From the NCBI GenBank assembly GCA_000634515.1, contig JFNU01000005.1, positions 62,001 to 126,000 of the forward strand: 64,000 nucleotides of DNA, given 5' to 3'. This document shows positions 19,856-29,626 of the stretch, one piece after another. Both the position numbers and the translations under genes were made by a program. The notes beneath the pieces are model-generated. The model was not told the origin of the DNA. It did no database searches and saw only the letters and a list, made by a program, of their open reading frames with translations. Every line of letters begins with the position of its first letter. Within the stretch, counting starts at the first letter, position 1. Origin of the DNA: Prochlorococcus sp. scB245a_520K10 (GTDB lineage Bacteria > Cyanobacteriota > Cyanobacteriia > PCC-6307 > Cyanobiaceae).

Positions 19856-21427
19856 TTAGCTGAAATATGCTTTCGCGTCGTAAAGAGTTTCATCGCTTAT
19901 TTCTGGAATTCCTCTCAAGATTGCGTATTTTTCGGTATTAGTTTTGACTTTACCTCTTACAAAAAAAGGAACTTTTGTTAATTCAGCTCTACCAGATTCA
20001 GTCCAAATAATTCCCTCCATACTATTTTTTTCTTTTTTCTCGTCAGACTTTATAAAATCCTTTGTTTTTGTCGCTGTATGTCCTAAATGGCTTTGATGAC
20101 CGTCAACAAACTCAAAGTCATGTTTGAACATATCAATAAGATGTTCTTCTAAGCCCATCATTAGGGGATGTACCCAGTCATCAAAAATTACATTTGCTCC
20201 TTCCCATCCCATCTGTGGACTATATCTTGCAGGAACATCTTGAACATGCATTGGAGTACTAATTACTGAGCATGGAATGCCGAGTCTTTTTGCACTATGC
20301 CTTTCCATTTGGGTTCCTAAAACTAGTTCAGGGGCAGCTTTTTTCATGGCATCTTCTACTTCTAGATAATTGTTAGTAATTAAAGCTTCTATATTCAGAT
20401 CTTTTGCAGTAGCTCTTACTTGCCTGGCCATCTCCCGGCTGTACGTTCCAAGACCCACTACCTCAAAACCCAATTCATCCTTAGCAATTTTGGCTGCTGC
20501 AATTGCATGTGTTCCATCACCAAAAATAAAAACTCTTTTGCCAGTTAGATAATTTGAGTCAACTGATTTTGAGTACCAAGGAAGTTTTGATTTATTTTCT
20601 AATTCTTTTTTATTAGTCAAAGGAAGATCTAATTTCTTATGGACTTCATTTACAAATTCAATTGTATTTTTTATTCCAATAGGAATAGTATTTGTATATT
20701 CCATTCCAAAGTTCCGTTTAAGCCATTCACATGATGCTTCCGCAATTTCTTGATAAAGACAAATATTTATTTCAGCATCAATTAACCTTTCAATATCATC
20801 AGGGCTAGCTCCTAATGGAGCAACAACGTTTGTATCTATTCCTTGTTCTGAGAGTATACGTTGGATTTCGATAACATCATCCCTACACCTAAATCCCAGC
20901 AATGAGGGGCCAAGTATATTAACTTTTGGTCTTCTACCTAATTCCTTCCACCTTAGAGGACTTATCTTATCTGAAGAACTTACTTTATTTTTTAAAAGGG
21001 TTCTTGTTAGTTGATAAAAGGTTTCTGAAGCTCCCCAATTTTCTTTCTTGCTATAAGCAGGTAATTCAAGATTAACAATTGGCATATCAAACCCCATTCC
21101 TTTAGCAAGAGCTCCAGGTTGGTCTTGGATTAGTTCTGCTGTACAACTTTCTCCAACTAAAAGAGTTTTTGGTTTGAATCGTTCTACCGCTTCCTTAATA
21201 TTTTTCTTCACTAATTCAGCTGTATCGCCTCCGAGGTCTCTAGCCTGAAAAGTTGTATAAGTAACTGGAGGTCTTTGCCCTCTCCTTTCAATCATTGTGA
21301 AGAGAAGATCTGCATATGTATCTCCTTGAGGAGCATGAAGCACATAATGTATATCTTTCATTGACGAGGCAATTCTCATCGCACCAACATGTGGTGGTCC
21401 TTCATATGTCCAAAGAGTTAATTCCAT
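19856..21427 (-). CDS. chlB: Light-independent protochlorophyllide reductase subunit B
   Basis: 523 aa. With ChlN it forms the catalytic NB-protein of dark-operative protochlorophyllide reductase, related to nitrogenase MoFe protein. Motifs include the N-terminal [20 protein letters not shown], the [15 protein letters not shown] cluster-Cys region, and C-terminal [31 protein letters not shown]. The C-terminal domain (last ~60 residues, [20 protein letters not shown]...) is the usual PCP_red domain. It is 6 bp downstream of chlN, in one operon. Confidence 0.98.
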   Translation of the reverse strand: MELTLWTYEGPPHVGAMRIASSMKDIHYVLHAPQGDTYADLLFTMIERRGQRPPVTYTTFQARDLGGDTAELVKKNIKEAVERFKPKTLLVGESCTAELIQDQPGALAKGMGFDMPIVNLELPAYSKKENWGASETFYQLTRTLLKNKVSSSDKISPLRWKELGRRPKVNILGPSLLGFRCRDDVIEIQRILSEQGIDTNVVAPLGASPDDIERLIDAEINICLYQEIAEASCEWLKRNFGMEYTNTIPIGIKNTIEFVNEVHKKLDLPLTNKKELENKSKLPWYSKSVDSNYLTGKRVFIFGDGTHAIAAAKIAKDELGFEVVGLGTYSREMARQVRATAKDLNIEALITNNYLEVEDAMKKAAPELVLGTQMERHSAKRLGIPCSVISTPMHVQDVPARYSPQMGWEGANVIFDDWVHPLMMGLEEHLIDMFKHDFEFVDGHQSHLGHTATKTKDFIKSDEKKEKNSMEGIIWTESGRAELTKVPFFVRGKVKTNTEKYAILRGIPEISDETLYDAKAYFS

Positions 21428-21433
21428 AGTTTT

Positions 21434-22699
<1,266 letters not shown>

Positions 22700-22847
22700 T
22701 CAAGAGCTTATATTTCAAGCTTGCATAAACTTTTAAATTTAAGAAAGTAATTAATAAGTTCTCTTACAAAATGCACACATTTAAAAAACTTATATGAATG
22801 TTTAAATACTTAAATGAGAGTTATGAAATTTATTTTTAGGATATATT

Positions 22848-23216
22848 CTAATTTCTGTAGAAGGAATTTCCTTGACTTGTTTTTGAAATTTTCCATACAT
22901 TTCTAGCTATTTTCGTTGCTAATAATCCTCCTCTTTCTAACTTAGATTTCCCGGGCTTTGCTCCAATTAAAGCTGTCACTTCTGAAGTGGTTAAAGGTGC
23001 TCCAGTGTTTATAGCTAATTGCGTTAACTCCAATCTATCTCTAAGGTTCTTAAGATTTACTTTTTCAATTTTATCTTCTTCTAACCAACTAAAAGATGGG
23101 TCTTTCTGAGATAGTTTTTGCATCAAGCTTAGGCTTACTAATCCAAGAGTTTGATCAGGAGTTAATTCTTTTTCAGTGCCAGAAACGTTTGGTTCTTTTT
23201 TTTGAGAAGTTCCCAT
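22848..23216 (-). CDS. Conserved picocyanobacterial protein next to csoS1D, function unknown
   Basis: 122 aa. I do not assign a function. The N-terminal ~25 residues are polar, then a helical core [20 protein letters not shown] and [35 protein letters not shown] resembles a small helix-turn-helix-like arrangement. The C-terminal part [16 protein letters not shown] is basic. No signal peptide or membrane helix. It is divergent from csoS1D, sharing a ~97-bp promoter region if csoS1D starts at 23314, which makes a DNA- or carboxysome-related role conceivable. Confidence 0.75.
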   Translation of the reverse strand: MGTSQKKEPNVSGTEKELTPDQTLGLVSLSLMQKLSQKDPSFSWLEEDKIEKVNLKNLRDRLELTQLAINTGAPLTTSEVTALIGAKPGKSKLERGGLLATKIARNVWKISKTSQGNSFYRN

Positions 23217-23313
23217 AAAAATGCATATCTTTTACTTGAAGTTATCGTTTTGTTGGAAGCATGCAAGTAAATTTAATAGAAAAAATGAACCATTATCCGT
23301 TATAGTCGCCTCA

Positions 23314-24084
23314 ATGGAACCAACTTCTAGCTTAAACAGAGGGGAACGAAAGAAAGGGAGTTCTCTAGTCACAGGATCTGAGGTGCAATCTCAGGCCAGT
23401 GGTGCTAGCTGTTTTATTACTACTGATTCAGAAAAGTCTTTGGTATCCAGACAAGCAAGTCAAGTAGAACAAATTGAGTTAAGAACATATGTTTTTTTAG
23501 ATTCTCTGCAACCTCAATTGGCTGCATATATGGGAACTGTTAGTAGAGGTTTTTTACCAATTCCTGGAGATTCATGCCTTTGGATGGAAGTTTCACCAGG
23601 GATGGCTGTTCATAGAGTCACTGATATTGCCCTAAAGGCTAGTAATGTAAGACTTGGACAGATGATCGTTGAAAGAGCATTTGGTTCTCTTGCGCTTTAC
23701 CATAAAGATCAAAGTACGGTTTTACATTCTGGAGATGTTGTTCTAGATGCTATTGGTAGTGAAGTTAGAAAAAGAACAAAACCTGCTACGAGTTGGACTG
23801 AAGTTATTCGAGCAATTACTCCAGATCATGCAGTTTTAATAAATAGACAAAACAGAAGTGGATCAATGATTCAATCTGGAATGAGCATGTTTATATTAGA
23901 AACTGAACCAGCTGGTTATGTTTTAAAAGCAGCTAATGAAGCTGAAAAGGCATCTAATATAACTGTTGTTGATGTTAAAGCAGTTGGAGCTTTTGGTAGA
24001 TTAACTCTCGCCGGGAAAGAAGGAGATGTAGAAGAGGCAGCAGCTGCTGCTATAAGAGCAATTGAAGAAATTTCAAATTATTGA
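23314..24084 (+). CDS. csoS1D: Carboxysome shell protein, tandem BMC domain (CsoS1D)
   Basis: A tandem bacterial-microcompartment protein forming pseudohexameric trimers with a gated central pore. Reading from ATG 23314 gives 256 aa, the length of the characterised Prochlorococcus protein and its [10 protein letters not shown] start. An upstream in-frame ATG at 23221 would add 31 unlikely residues. The first BMC half spans about 50-150 and the second about 155-256; segments [33 protein letters not shown] and [14 protein letters not shown] are typical. The disordered N-terminus (1-48) is Ser/Lys-rich. It is just upstream of the main cso operon but separated by the minus-strand rdgB. Confidence 0.97.
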   Translation: MEPTSSLNRGERKKGSSLVTGSEVQSQASGASCFITTDSEKSLVSRQASQVEQIELRTYVFLDSLQPQLAAYMGTVSRGFLPIPGDSCLWMEVSPGMAVHRVTDIALKASNVRLGQMIVERAFGSLALYHKDQSTVLHSGDVVLDAIGSEVRKRTKPATSWTEVIRAITPDHAVLINRQNRSGSMIQSGMSMFILETEPAGYVLKAANEAEKASNITVVDVKAVGAFGRLTLAGKEGDVEEAAAAAIRAIEEISNY

Positions 24085-24107
24085 GAATTTTTTATTTAAA
24101 CCTTTTT

Positions 24108-24692
24108 TCAACTTAAACCTATCTCTTTTTTTAAAAAAGGTGACATAATTTTTGCCGCTTTACCTCTACTACCTAATTTATTTAGTTGTGATTGTGAGAG
24201 CTCACCGTATACACAATTAGCTTCTTTAACCCAAAAAATAGATTCGAACTCCCCATTAGGATATTTGGGGTTCTTAAGAATTTCTCCCCAGCATATTCCT
24301 GTTGTATCTTTAACTAAGTTTCCTGAGGGATCGCATAAAACCATACAACTAATAAATCTTGCACTCCTATAAGGACTATCAGAAAGTTCATTAATTAATT
24401 TTTTTATTTTCTCATTATTATTTTTGGCATATCGAGCAGAATAAATTCCTGGTCGACCATCTAAAACATCTACTTCAAGACCCGAGTCATCAGCTAAAGC
24501 CCAAGTTTTTGTCTCTAGAGAAGCTGCCTTGGCTTTTAGTAGTGCATTTTCAAAATATGTTTTCCCAGTTTCTTCGACATTTAAATATTCTGGTTGCTTC
24601 TCAACCTTTAAAGACAAAACATCCAGCATCTCTGAAATTTCAGATACCTTTCTTTGATTGCCACTCGCAATAGTTAGAACTGGAAGGTTCAA
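24108..24692 (-). CDS. rdgB: dITP/XTP pyrophosphatase (RdgB/HAM1 family)
   Basis: 194 aa. Hydrolyses non-canonical purine NTPs (dITP, XTP) to monophosphates, keeping them out of DNA and RNA. Motifs include LTIASGNQRKVSEI near the N-terminus, WALADDSGLEVDVLDGRPGIYSARYA near residue 65, and the C-terminal SQLNKLGSRGKAAKIMSPFL. It is inserted on the opposite strand between csoS1D and csoS1, an arrangement conserved, to my recollection, in marine picocyanobacteria. Confidence 0.95.
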   Translation of the reverse strand: MNLPVLTIASGNQRKVSEISEMLDVLSLKVEKQPEYLNVEETGKTYFENALLKAKAASLETKTWALADDSGLEVDVLDGRPGIYSARYAKNNNEKIKKLINELSDSPYRSARFISCMVLCDPSGNLVKDTTGICWGEILKNPKYPNGEFESIFWVKEANCVYGELSQSQLNKLGSRGKAAKIMSPFLKKEIGLS

Positions 24693-24739
24693 AATAATAT
24701 AAAAATTTATTCTGAATATTATCTTACTTTAAAGCTTGA

Positions 24740-24796
24740 TACGGAGACAGGAAAGGTTGAACATTCCACACCTGTGTAGACAGGGCCTGCCTCGTA
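24740..24796. ncRNA. Candidate structured RNA element upstream of csoS1
   Basis: An outer stem pairs TACGGAGACAGG (24740-24751) with CCTGCCTCGTA (24786-24796), about 10 bp with one bulge and one mismatch. Inside lies a perfect hairpin CCTGT-GTAG-ACAGG (24771-24784). By my count about half of its bases are G or C, far above the AT-rich surroundings. Whether it is transcribed, and on which strand, cannot be told from sequence. It could be a free-standing sRNA, a leader fold or a DNA-binding array. Confidence 0.4.
24757..24770 (+). repeat. Direct repeat copy 1, csoS1 leader
   Basis: TTGAACATTCCACA occurs here and again, identically, at 24988-25001. This copy sits inside the candidate RNA element, directly before its inner hairpin. 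Confidence 0.75.
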
Positions 24797-24869
24797 CGGA
24801 AATAACATAATGTAAATTTTTTCTTAACACAACAGTATGTTTTGATGCACTAACTAATTTGCATAAGTA

Positions 24870-24900
24870 TTGACATATCAATAGTACCAAGGGTGATAAG
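24870..24900 (+). promoter_or_regulatory. Candidate promoter for the csoS1-cbbL operon
   Basis: A consensus -35 TTGACA at 24870-24875 is followed at 19 bp by GATAAG (24895-24900), which matches TATAAT at four of six positions. The spacing is long and the -10 imperfect. It would give a leader of about 110 nt before csoS1 that includes the second direct repeat. Confidence 0.35.
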
Positions 24901-24987
24901 TTTAACTTATGAATGATAGAAAAAACATTAATGGAGATTTTGTCGAAAACGCTTGACTTATAAGTACTTAATGAAGCATTCTTCGAA

Positions 24988-25001
24988 TTGAACATTCCAC
25001 A
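24988..25001 (+). repeat. Direct repeat copy 2, csoS1 leader
   Basis: The second exact copy of TTGAACATTCCACA, ending 18 bp before the csoS1 ATG. The position would place it in the 5' leader of the mRNA, so it may act at RNA or DNA level. Confidence 0.75.
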
Positions 25002-25019
25002 TTTAGTATTTAGTAGACA

Positions 25020-25331
25020 ATGGCTACAGAAACAATGGGTATCGCCCTCGGCATGATCGAGACACGCGGACTTGTACCTGCAATCGAAGCAGCAGACGCA
25101 ATGACAAAGGCAGCAGAAGTTCGCCTTATTGGTCGTGAATTCGTTGGTGGCGGTTATGTCACAGTATTAGTTAGAGGCGAAACAGGCGCAGTTAACGCAG
25201 CTGTAAGAGCTGGTGCTGATGCTTGTGAAAGAGTTGGTGACGGTTTAGTTGCAGCTCACATTATTGCTCGTCCTCATAGAGAAGTTGAACCTGCTCTAGG
25301 TAACGGTGAATTTCTTGGTCAAAAGGACTAA
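25020..25331 (+). CDS. csoS1: Major carboxysome shell protein, single BMC domain
   Basis: A 103-aa hexameric BMC protein forming the alpha-carboxysome facets. The whole chain is one BMC domain: TMGIALGMIETRGLVPAIEAADAMTKAAEV, the pore-loop region REFVGGGYVTVLVRGETGAV, and C-terminal AHIIARPHREVEPAL. Codon choice at the start is richer in C and G third positions than in neighbours, consistent with very high expression. It is the first gene of the plus-strand run csoS1-cbbL-cbbS-csoS2-csoSCA-csoS4A-csoS4B. The ATG follows the second direct repeat by 18 bp. Confidence 0.98.
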   Translation: MATETMGIALGMIETRGLVPAIEAADAMTKAAEVRLIGREFVGGGYVTVLVRGETGAVNAAVRAGADACERVGDGLVAAHIIARPHREVEPALGNGEFLGQKD

Positions 25332-25340
25332 TTAAGTAAA

Positions 25341-25360
25341 GCAAGATTTATAAATCTTGC
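25341..25360 (+). terminator. Intercistronic hairpin csoS1/cbbL
   Basis: A perfect 20-bp palindrome starts 9 bp after the csoS1 stop; the arms GCAAGATT and AATCTTGC enclose TATA. It is followed by an A/T-rich run without a clean T-tract. It probably stabilises the csoS1 3' end or attenuates readthrough, rather than terminating fully. Confidence 0.6.
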
Positions 25361-25400
25361 AAAATAATTATTTTCCCTACACAGACCTAAATTTATCCTT

Positions 25401-26816
25401 ATGAGTAAGAAGTATGATGCAGGGGTAAAGGAGTACAGAGATACCTACTGGACTCCAGAATATGTACCCCTAGACACCGATTTACTAGCCTGTTTCAAAT
25501 GTACAGGTCAGGAAGGTGTTCCAAAAGAAGAAGTTGCAGCAGCTGTTGCCGCTGAATCTTCAACAGGTACTTGGTCAACAGTTTGGTCCGAGTTACTTAC
25601 TGACTTAGAGTTTTATAAAGGACGTTGTTATCGAATCGAAGACGTCCCTGGAGATCCTGAAGCTTTCTATGCTTTTATTGCATACCCTCTAGATCTTTTT
25701 GAAGAAGGCTCAATTACAAACGTATTAACATCTCTTGTAGGAAACGTTTTTGGATTTAAAGCTCTAAGACATCTACGTCTAGAAGATATTAGATTCCCAA
25801 TCGCTTTCATCAAAACTTGCGGTGGTCCACCAAATGGAATCGTAGTTGAAAGAGATCGACTTAACAAATACGGAAGACCTCTACTTGGATGTACCATCAA
25901 ACCTAAATTAGGATTATCTGGTAAAAACTATGGTCGAGTTGTATATGAATGTCTTAGAGGCGGTCTTGATTTAACGAAGGATGATGAGAATATTAATTCT
26001 CAACCATTTCAACGTTGGAGAGAAAGATTTGAGTTTGTTGCAGAAGCAGTTAAGCTTGCTCAGCGAGAAACTGGAGAAGTTAAAGGTCACTATCTAAACT
26101 GTACTGCTAACACTCCTGAAGAACTCTATGAAAGAGCTGAATTTGCAAAAGAGCTAGATATGCCAATCATCATGCATGATTATATAACTGGTGGTTTTAC
26201 TGCAAATACTGGATTAGCTAATTGGTGTCGTAAAAATGGCATGCTTTTGCATATTCACAGAGCTATGCATGCTGTTATTGATAGACATCCAAAGCATGGT
26301 ATTCATTTCAGAGTTCTTGCAAAATGTTTGAGACTATCTGGAGGAGACCAGTTACATACTGGAACCGTTGTTGGAAAACTAGAAGGTGATCGTCAAACAA
26401 CACTTGGTTATATTGACAACTTAAGAGAGTCATTTGTTCCTGAAGATAGATCAAGAGGTAACTTCTTTGATCAAGATTGGGGTTCAATGCCTGGAGTATT
26501 TGCAGTCGCATCAGGTGGTATCCATGTTTGGCATATGCCTGCACTTCTAGCGATCTTTGGGGACGATTCCTGCCTTCAGTTCGGTGGAGGAACACATGGT
26601 CATCCATGGGGTTCAGCTGCTGGAGCTGCAGCTAACAGAGTTGCTTTAGAAGCTTGTGTAAAAGCCCGTAATGCTGGTCGCGAAATCGAAAAAGAGAGTA
26701 GAGACATTCTTATGGAAGCTGCTAAGCACAGTCCTGAATTAGCTATTGCTCTAGAAACTTGGAAGGAAATTAAGTTTGAGTTTGACACTGTCGACAAGCT
26801 TGATGTTCAGGGTTAA
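25401..26816 (+). CDS. cbbL: RuBisCO large subunit, form IA
   Basis: 471 aa. Carboxylates ribulose-1,5-bisphosphate inside the carboxysome. The activating Lys193 that becomes carbamylated is in [10 protein letters not shown] with metal ligands Asp195/Glu196. [12 protein letters not shown] supplies the catalytic Lys, and loop 6 is [11 protein letters not shown]. Sequence type ([21 protein letters not shown]) and genomic setting mark the proteobacterial-like form IA characteristic of alpha-cyanobacteria. It follows csoS1 by 69 bp with a palindromic hairpin between them, and precedes cbbS with two hairpins. Confidence 0.99.
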   Translation: MSKKYDAGVKEYRDTYWTPEYVPLDTDLLACFKCTGQEGVPKEEVAAAVAAESSTGTWSTVWSELLTDLEFYKGRCYRIEDVPGDPEAFYAFIAYPLDLFEEGSITNVLTSLVGNVFGFKALRHLRLEDIRFPIAFIKTCGGPPNGIVVERDRLNKYGRPLLGCTIKPKLGLSGKNYGRVVYECLRGGLDLTKDDENINSQPFQRWRERFEFVAEAVKLAQRETGEVKGHYLNCTANTPEELYERAEFAKELDMPIIMHDYITGGFTANTGLANWCRKNGMLLHIHRAMHAVIDRHPKHGIHFRVLAKCLRLSGGDQLHTGTVVGKLEGDRQTTLGYIDNLRESFVPEDRSRGNFFDQDWGSMPGVFAVASGGIHVWHMPALLAIFGDDSCLQFGGGTHGHPWGSAAGAAANRVALEACVKARNAGREIEKESRDILMEAAKHSPELAIALETWKEIKFEFDTVDKLDVQG

Positions 26817-26830
26817 CTCAAGTTTCGAAA

Positions 26831-26853
26831 TTGAGGAGATTTATTCTCCTCAA
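26831..26853 (+). terminator. Strong intercistronic hairpin cbbL/cbbS
   Basis: TTGAGGAGA (26831-26839) and TCTCCTCAA (26845-26853) form a perfect 9-bp stem with a 5-nt loop, 14 bp after the cbbL stop. No T-run follows. A second hairpin is immediately downstream. Likely an mRNA stability or processing element giving separate cbbL and cbbS dosage. Confidence 0.65.
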
Positions 26854-26865
26854 ACTTCTTAAAAT

Positions 26866-26879
26866 CTCGTTTTTACGAG
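26866..26879 (+). terminator. Second intercistronic hairpin cbbL/cbbS
   Basis: CTCGT-TTTT-ACGAG forms a 5-bp stem with a tetraloop, 12 nt after the first hairpin and 26 bp before the cbbS ATG. It may influence cbbS translation start access. Confidence 0.5.
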
Positions 26880-26905
26880 TAATTACATTCACATTTTGAT
26901 TAATT

Positions 26906-27247
26906 ATGCCTTTCCAGAGCACAGTAAGCGACTATCAAACAGTTGCAACCCTGGAAACATTCGGTTTCCTACCACCGATGACCCAGGAAGAAATATATGA
27001 CCAAATTGCCTACATAATCGCTCAAGGTTGGAGTCCAGTTATTGAGCATGTTCATCCAAGTGGATGTATGCAAACTTATTGGTCTTATTGGAAACTCCCA
27101 TTCTTTGGGGAAAAAGATCTTAACTTGATCGTGAGCGAATTAGAGGCATGCCATAGAGCATACCCTGATCATCATGTAAGAATCATTGGATACGATGCTT
27201 ACACTCAAAGTCAAGGAACAGCTTTTGTAGTTTTCCAAGGACGTTAA
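26906..27247 (+). CDS. cbbS: RuBisCO small subunit, form IA
   Basis: 113 aa. Small subunit of the L8S8 enzyme. Family segments are ETFGFLPPMTQEEIYDQIAYIIAQGWSPVIEHVHP, YWSYWKLPFFGEKD, and ACHRAYPDHHVRIIGYDAYTQSQGTAFVV. Length and lack of a chloroplast-type insertion fit form IA. It follows cbbL by 89 bp. A terminator-like hairpin separates it from csoS2, which fits a need for much more RuBisCO than scaffold. Confidence 0.99.
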   Translation: MPFQSTVSDYQTVATLETFGFLPPMTQEEIYDQIAYIIAQGWSPVIEHVHPSGCMQTYWSYWKLPFFGEKDLNLIVSELEACHRAYPDHHVRIIGYDAYTQSQGTAFVVFQGR

Positions 27248-27268
27248 AGCTACTTTTCGTAGTAAATA

Positions 27269-27310
27269 ACTTTCTCCATAAGAACTAAATTTTTTGGAGA
27301 AAGTCTTTTT
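27269..27310 (+). terminator. Terminator-like hairpin cbbS/csoS2
   Basis: ACTTTCTCCA (27269-27278) and TGGAGAAAGT (27295-27304) form a perfect 10-bp stem around a 16-nt AT-rich loop, followed by CTTTTT. This is the best rho-independent terminator shape in the operon, yet csoS2 begins 30 bp later with no clear promoter between. Partial termination is the likely role. Confidence 0.65.
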
Positions 27311-27339
27311 AAAAAGTTTCACAATTGAAGGTTATGTCA

Positions 27340-29619
27340 ATGAAAACTAGTAGAGAAATTGCATTAGAGAGAAGAAAAGCTATGAGTGATAGCGGAAAAA
27401 AAGCTGTTGCCAATTCTTCTACTACTAAAGACAGGGTTCGCACATCCGATGATATGCAAACTTCTGGGATAAAATCTTCCATTGATACAAATAGTACAAA
27501 TACTGCGAAAAAACATATTCCAACAGCAAAAATGAATAAAAAATCCTTTTCTAAAAATTTATCCAGCAAAGAACTTGTAATTGAAAGAAGGAAAGCAATG
27601 TCAACTCATGGCAAATCAGCCATAAGTTCATCTGATAGAACTCGTACAGAAGCTAATAAAAAGATCCAAGTAAATGAAATTAAAATAACTCCAGATAAAA
27701 GCCCTGACTTATCAAATTCTGGTAATTCAGAGAATAAAGTTGTAAATACTAAAATAAAAAGAAGGGTAACTCAAAAAAGAAAACCTATCACCAATACAAG
27801 TAGAGATATTGTTTTGGCAAGAAGAGAAGCTCAATCTAAGCATGGTAAATCAGCTTCTAAACAAAATAACAGTGCAGCATCTTTAGCTAGAAGAGGAGAT
27901 CCAGATTTATCAAGCAGAGAAATATCTCAAAGAGTTAGGGAATTAAGAAGTAAAACTGGAGCAACCTCAAAAAAAGGAAATGGTAAATGTAGACCATGTG
28001 GTCCAAATAAAAATGGATCAAAAATGAATATTGCTGATGCAAGTTGGAAAGTTGGTAAAAGTGAAACTAATTCTGGACAAACAGTAACTGGAACACAGGC
28101 TAATAGATCGTTAAAAACTACTGGTAATGAAGCTAGTACATGTAGAAGCGTCACAGGTACACAATATTTGGGATCCGAAGTACTTAATCAATTTTGCCAA
28201 AATCAACCTGAATATAAACAGCCAACTAGATCCTCAGTAACTTCAACATCAGCTGGAAATAAAGTCACAGGTAATGAGGTCGGAAGATCTGAGAAAGTTA
28301 CTGGCGATGAACCTGGAACTTGCAAAAATGTAACTGGTACTGAATATAGTTCTGCAAATCAGTCAAAAGAATATTGTGGGGAAGTTCCCAAAAATCCCTC
28401 AAAGGTTAAACATAGTAATACAGCTGACGGATTAAAAGTATCTGGGTCTTTACCTGGGAGATCTGCACTTGTAACTGGAGATGAGTCAGGATCTGGTCAT
28501 CAATTAACAGGCGATCAATATCTTGGTTCAGAAACTAATCCTAAAGGGAGATCTCATGAAAAAGTCGGAAAATACAATACATTAAATGGCAATGCATTAA
28601 CTGGTACAGGAGTAGGGAGGTCTGAATTCGTTACTGGTAATGAACCAGGAAGCTGTAAAAATGTAACTGGCGATGAATATATTGGTTCCCAACAATACGA
28701 GTCATTCTGTAAATCCAAACCAAAACCTGAAGCAATGAAGGTCGGAGTTAGTCTCTCAAATAACGCTAACGAGATTAGTGGCACCTTAACTGGAAGATCT
28801 GAGAAAGTTACTGGCGATGAACCTGGAACTTGCAAAAATGTAACTGGGACACCATATGCTGGATTAGATCAAGTTGAGGAAAATTGTAATTCTGACTTAA
28901 TAACTGAATTAAAAGATAAAGCAAAGATTTATTTAGGTGGTAGCTCAAATGCACGTCTTACTGGTATACAACCTGGTATCGGGGGAAGTATGACTGGAGC
29001 AGGCAAAGGTGCTTGTCTAAATCCAACAGGCACCCCTTATGTTGGCGGAGATCAGTTAGGTAATAATTGTTCCAATCATTCATCCGAAAAAAATTATGCC
29101 AATAGTGAAAGAAAAAATTCAAGATCATGGGAAGAATTTTCTGTAAATTCCCCCTCAAGAGATAAATACTCTGATAAAAAAAGAGATGGTGTAACAGGCA
29201 ATGAGTATGAAAATGGCTCAAAGATTACAGGCCCATTTGATATGGCTAACGACACAGTAACAGGGACAGAACAATTTAGGTTTGATAAAAACAAAAATTC
29301 CCTTCTAACCCCAAAAAAAGATTTAAAGGAATTTGATTCTTCTAAAGAGAGAGCACAATCCAGAATTACTGGCGAGGGTCAATCTGCTGGGTTGAAGATA
29401 ACAGGGGATGATTGGGCAAGAGGAAACAGGGTAACAGGTACTGAAGGAGCTTCAGCGAGAAAAAGAAATCCTACAAGACCAGGCATGACGAGTGCAATGC
29501 CAGTGATGGATATAAAAAGGAATGATGAAATGAAAGAGCCAGATTTCTTGATAACTGGATCAAGTGGTAATACTCGTGAAGGACAACTTGTTACCTTTTC
29601 AGGTGGTGCACGAGGGTAA
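27340..29619 (+). CDS. csoS2: Carboxysome scaffold protein CsoS2
   Basis: A large, intrinsically disordered scaffold that binds RuBisCO by its N-repeats and shell by its M/C regions. Four N-terminal repeats are visible, e.g. SREIALERRKAMSDSGKKA, SKELVIERRKAMSTHGKSA, SRDIVLARREAQSKHGKSA and a divergent SSREISQRVRELRSKTGA. Six middle repeats follow, each a triad of [V/I/L]TG motifs with paired cysteines. The C-terminal region ends in EGQLVTFSGGARG. Three starts lie close together (TTG 27325, ATG 27334, ATG 27340); an AAGG at 27328-27331 is optimally spaced (8 nt) for ATG 27340, giving 759 aa. A 56-bp exact repeat occurs within the M region. Confidence 0.97.
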   Translation: MKTSREIALERRKAMSDSGKKAVANSSTTKDRVRTSDDMQTSGIKSSIDTNSTNTAKKHIPTAKMNKKSFSKNLSSKELVIERRKAMSTHGKSAISSSDRTRTEANKKIQVNEIKITPDKSPDLSNSGNSENKVVNTKIKRRVTQKRKPITNTSRDIVLARREAQSKHGKSASKQNNSAASLARRGDPDLSSREISQRVRELRSKTGATSKKGNGKCRPCGPNKNGSKMNIADASWKVGKSETNSGQTVTGTQANRSLKTTGNEASTCRSVTGTQYLGSEVLNQFCQNQPEYKQPTRSSVTSTSAGNKVTGNEVGRSEKVTGDEPGTCKNVTGTEYSSANQSKEYCGEVPKNPSKVKHSNTADGLKVSGSLPGRSALVTGDESGSGHQLTGDQYLGSETNPKGRSHEKVGKYNTLNGNALTGTGVGRSEFVTGNEPGSCKNVTGDEYIGSQQYESFCKSKPKPEAMKVGVSLSNNANEISGTLTGRSEKVTGDEPGTCKNVTGTPYAGLDQVEENCNSDLITELKDKAKIYLGGSSNARLTGIQPGIGGSMTGAGKGACLNPTGTPYVGGDQLGNNCSNHSSEKNYANSERKNSRSWEEFSVNSPSRDKYSDKKRDGVTGNEYENGSKITGPFDMANDTVTGTEQFRFDKNKNSLLTPKKDLKEFDSSKERAQSRITGEGQSAGLKITGDDWARGNRVTGTEGASARKRNPTRPGMTSAMPVMDIKRNDEMKEPDFLITGSSGNTREGQLVTFSGGARG
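28282..28337 (+). repeat. Exact 56-bp repeat in csoS2, copy 1
   Basis: Identical at every base to 28792-28847, 510 bp away and in frame. It encodes GRSEKVTGDEPGTCKNVTG within two different M repeats. Other M repeats of the gene differ at the DNA level, so this pair looks recently homogenised. Confidence 0.85.
28792..28847 (+). repeat. Exact 56-bp repeat in csoS2, copy 2
   Basis: The second copy of the in-frame CsoS2 repeat. Sequence on both sides diverges from copy 1, so identity is limited to this block. Confidence 0.85.
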
Positions 29620-29626
29620 TTAAATA

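Larger units (their letters stand above)
24693..25019. other. Leader/regulatory region upstream of csoS1
   Basis: A 327-bp gap between divergently transcribed rdgB and csoS1 with no convincing protein gene. It contains a structured, GC-elevated element (24740-24796), two copies of a 14-bp direct repeat (24757-24770 and 24988-25001), a perfect TTGACA at 24870-24875 and a TTGACT at 24953-24958. The region is a natural candidate for the main carboxysome promoter and possibly a small RNA. Confidence 0.7.

Noticed and set aside
23221..23313. N-terminal extension of csoS1D from ATG 23221
   Set aside because: From ATG 23314 the protein has the length and start of the characterised Prochlorococcus CsoS1D.
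24729..24995. An 88-codon minus-strand open frame in the csoS1 leader
   Set aside because: It overlaps the structured element and repeats, has no ribosome site, and its translation resembles no protein; it is most likely a chance frame.
27325..27336. Upstream csoS2 starts at TTG 27325 and ATG 27334
   Set aside because: The AAGG at 27328-27331 is correctly spaced only for ATG 27340, and the N-repeat begins right after it.
27340..29619. Programmed frameshift in csoS2 giving short and long forms
   Set aside because: Such a site is known in some proteobacterial csoS2 genes, but I saw no clear slippery heptamer with a following hairpin, and the frame is intact to its end.
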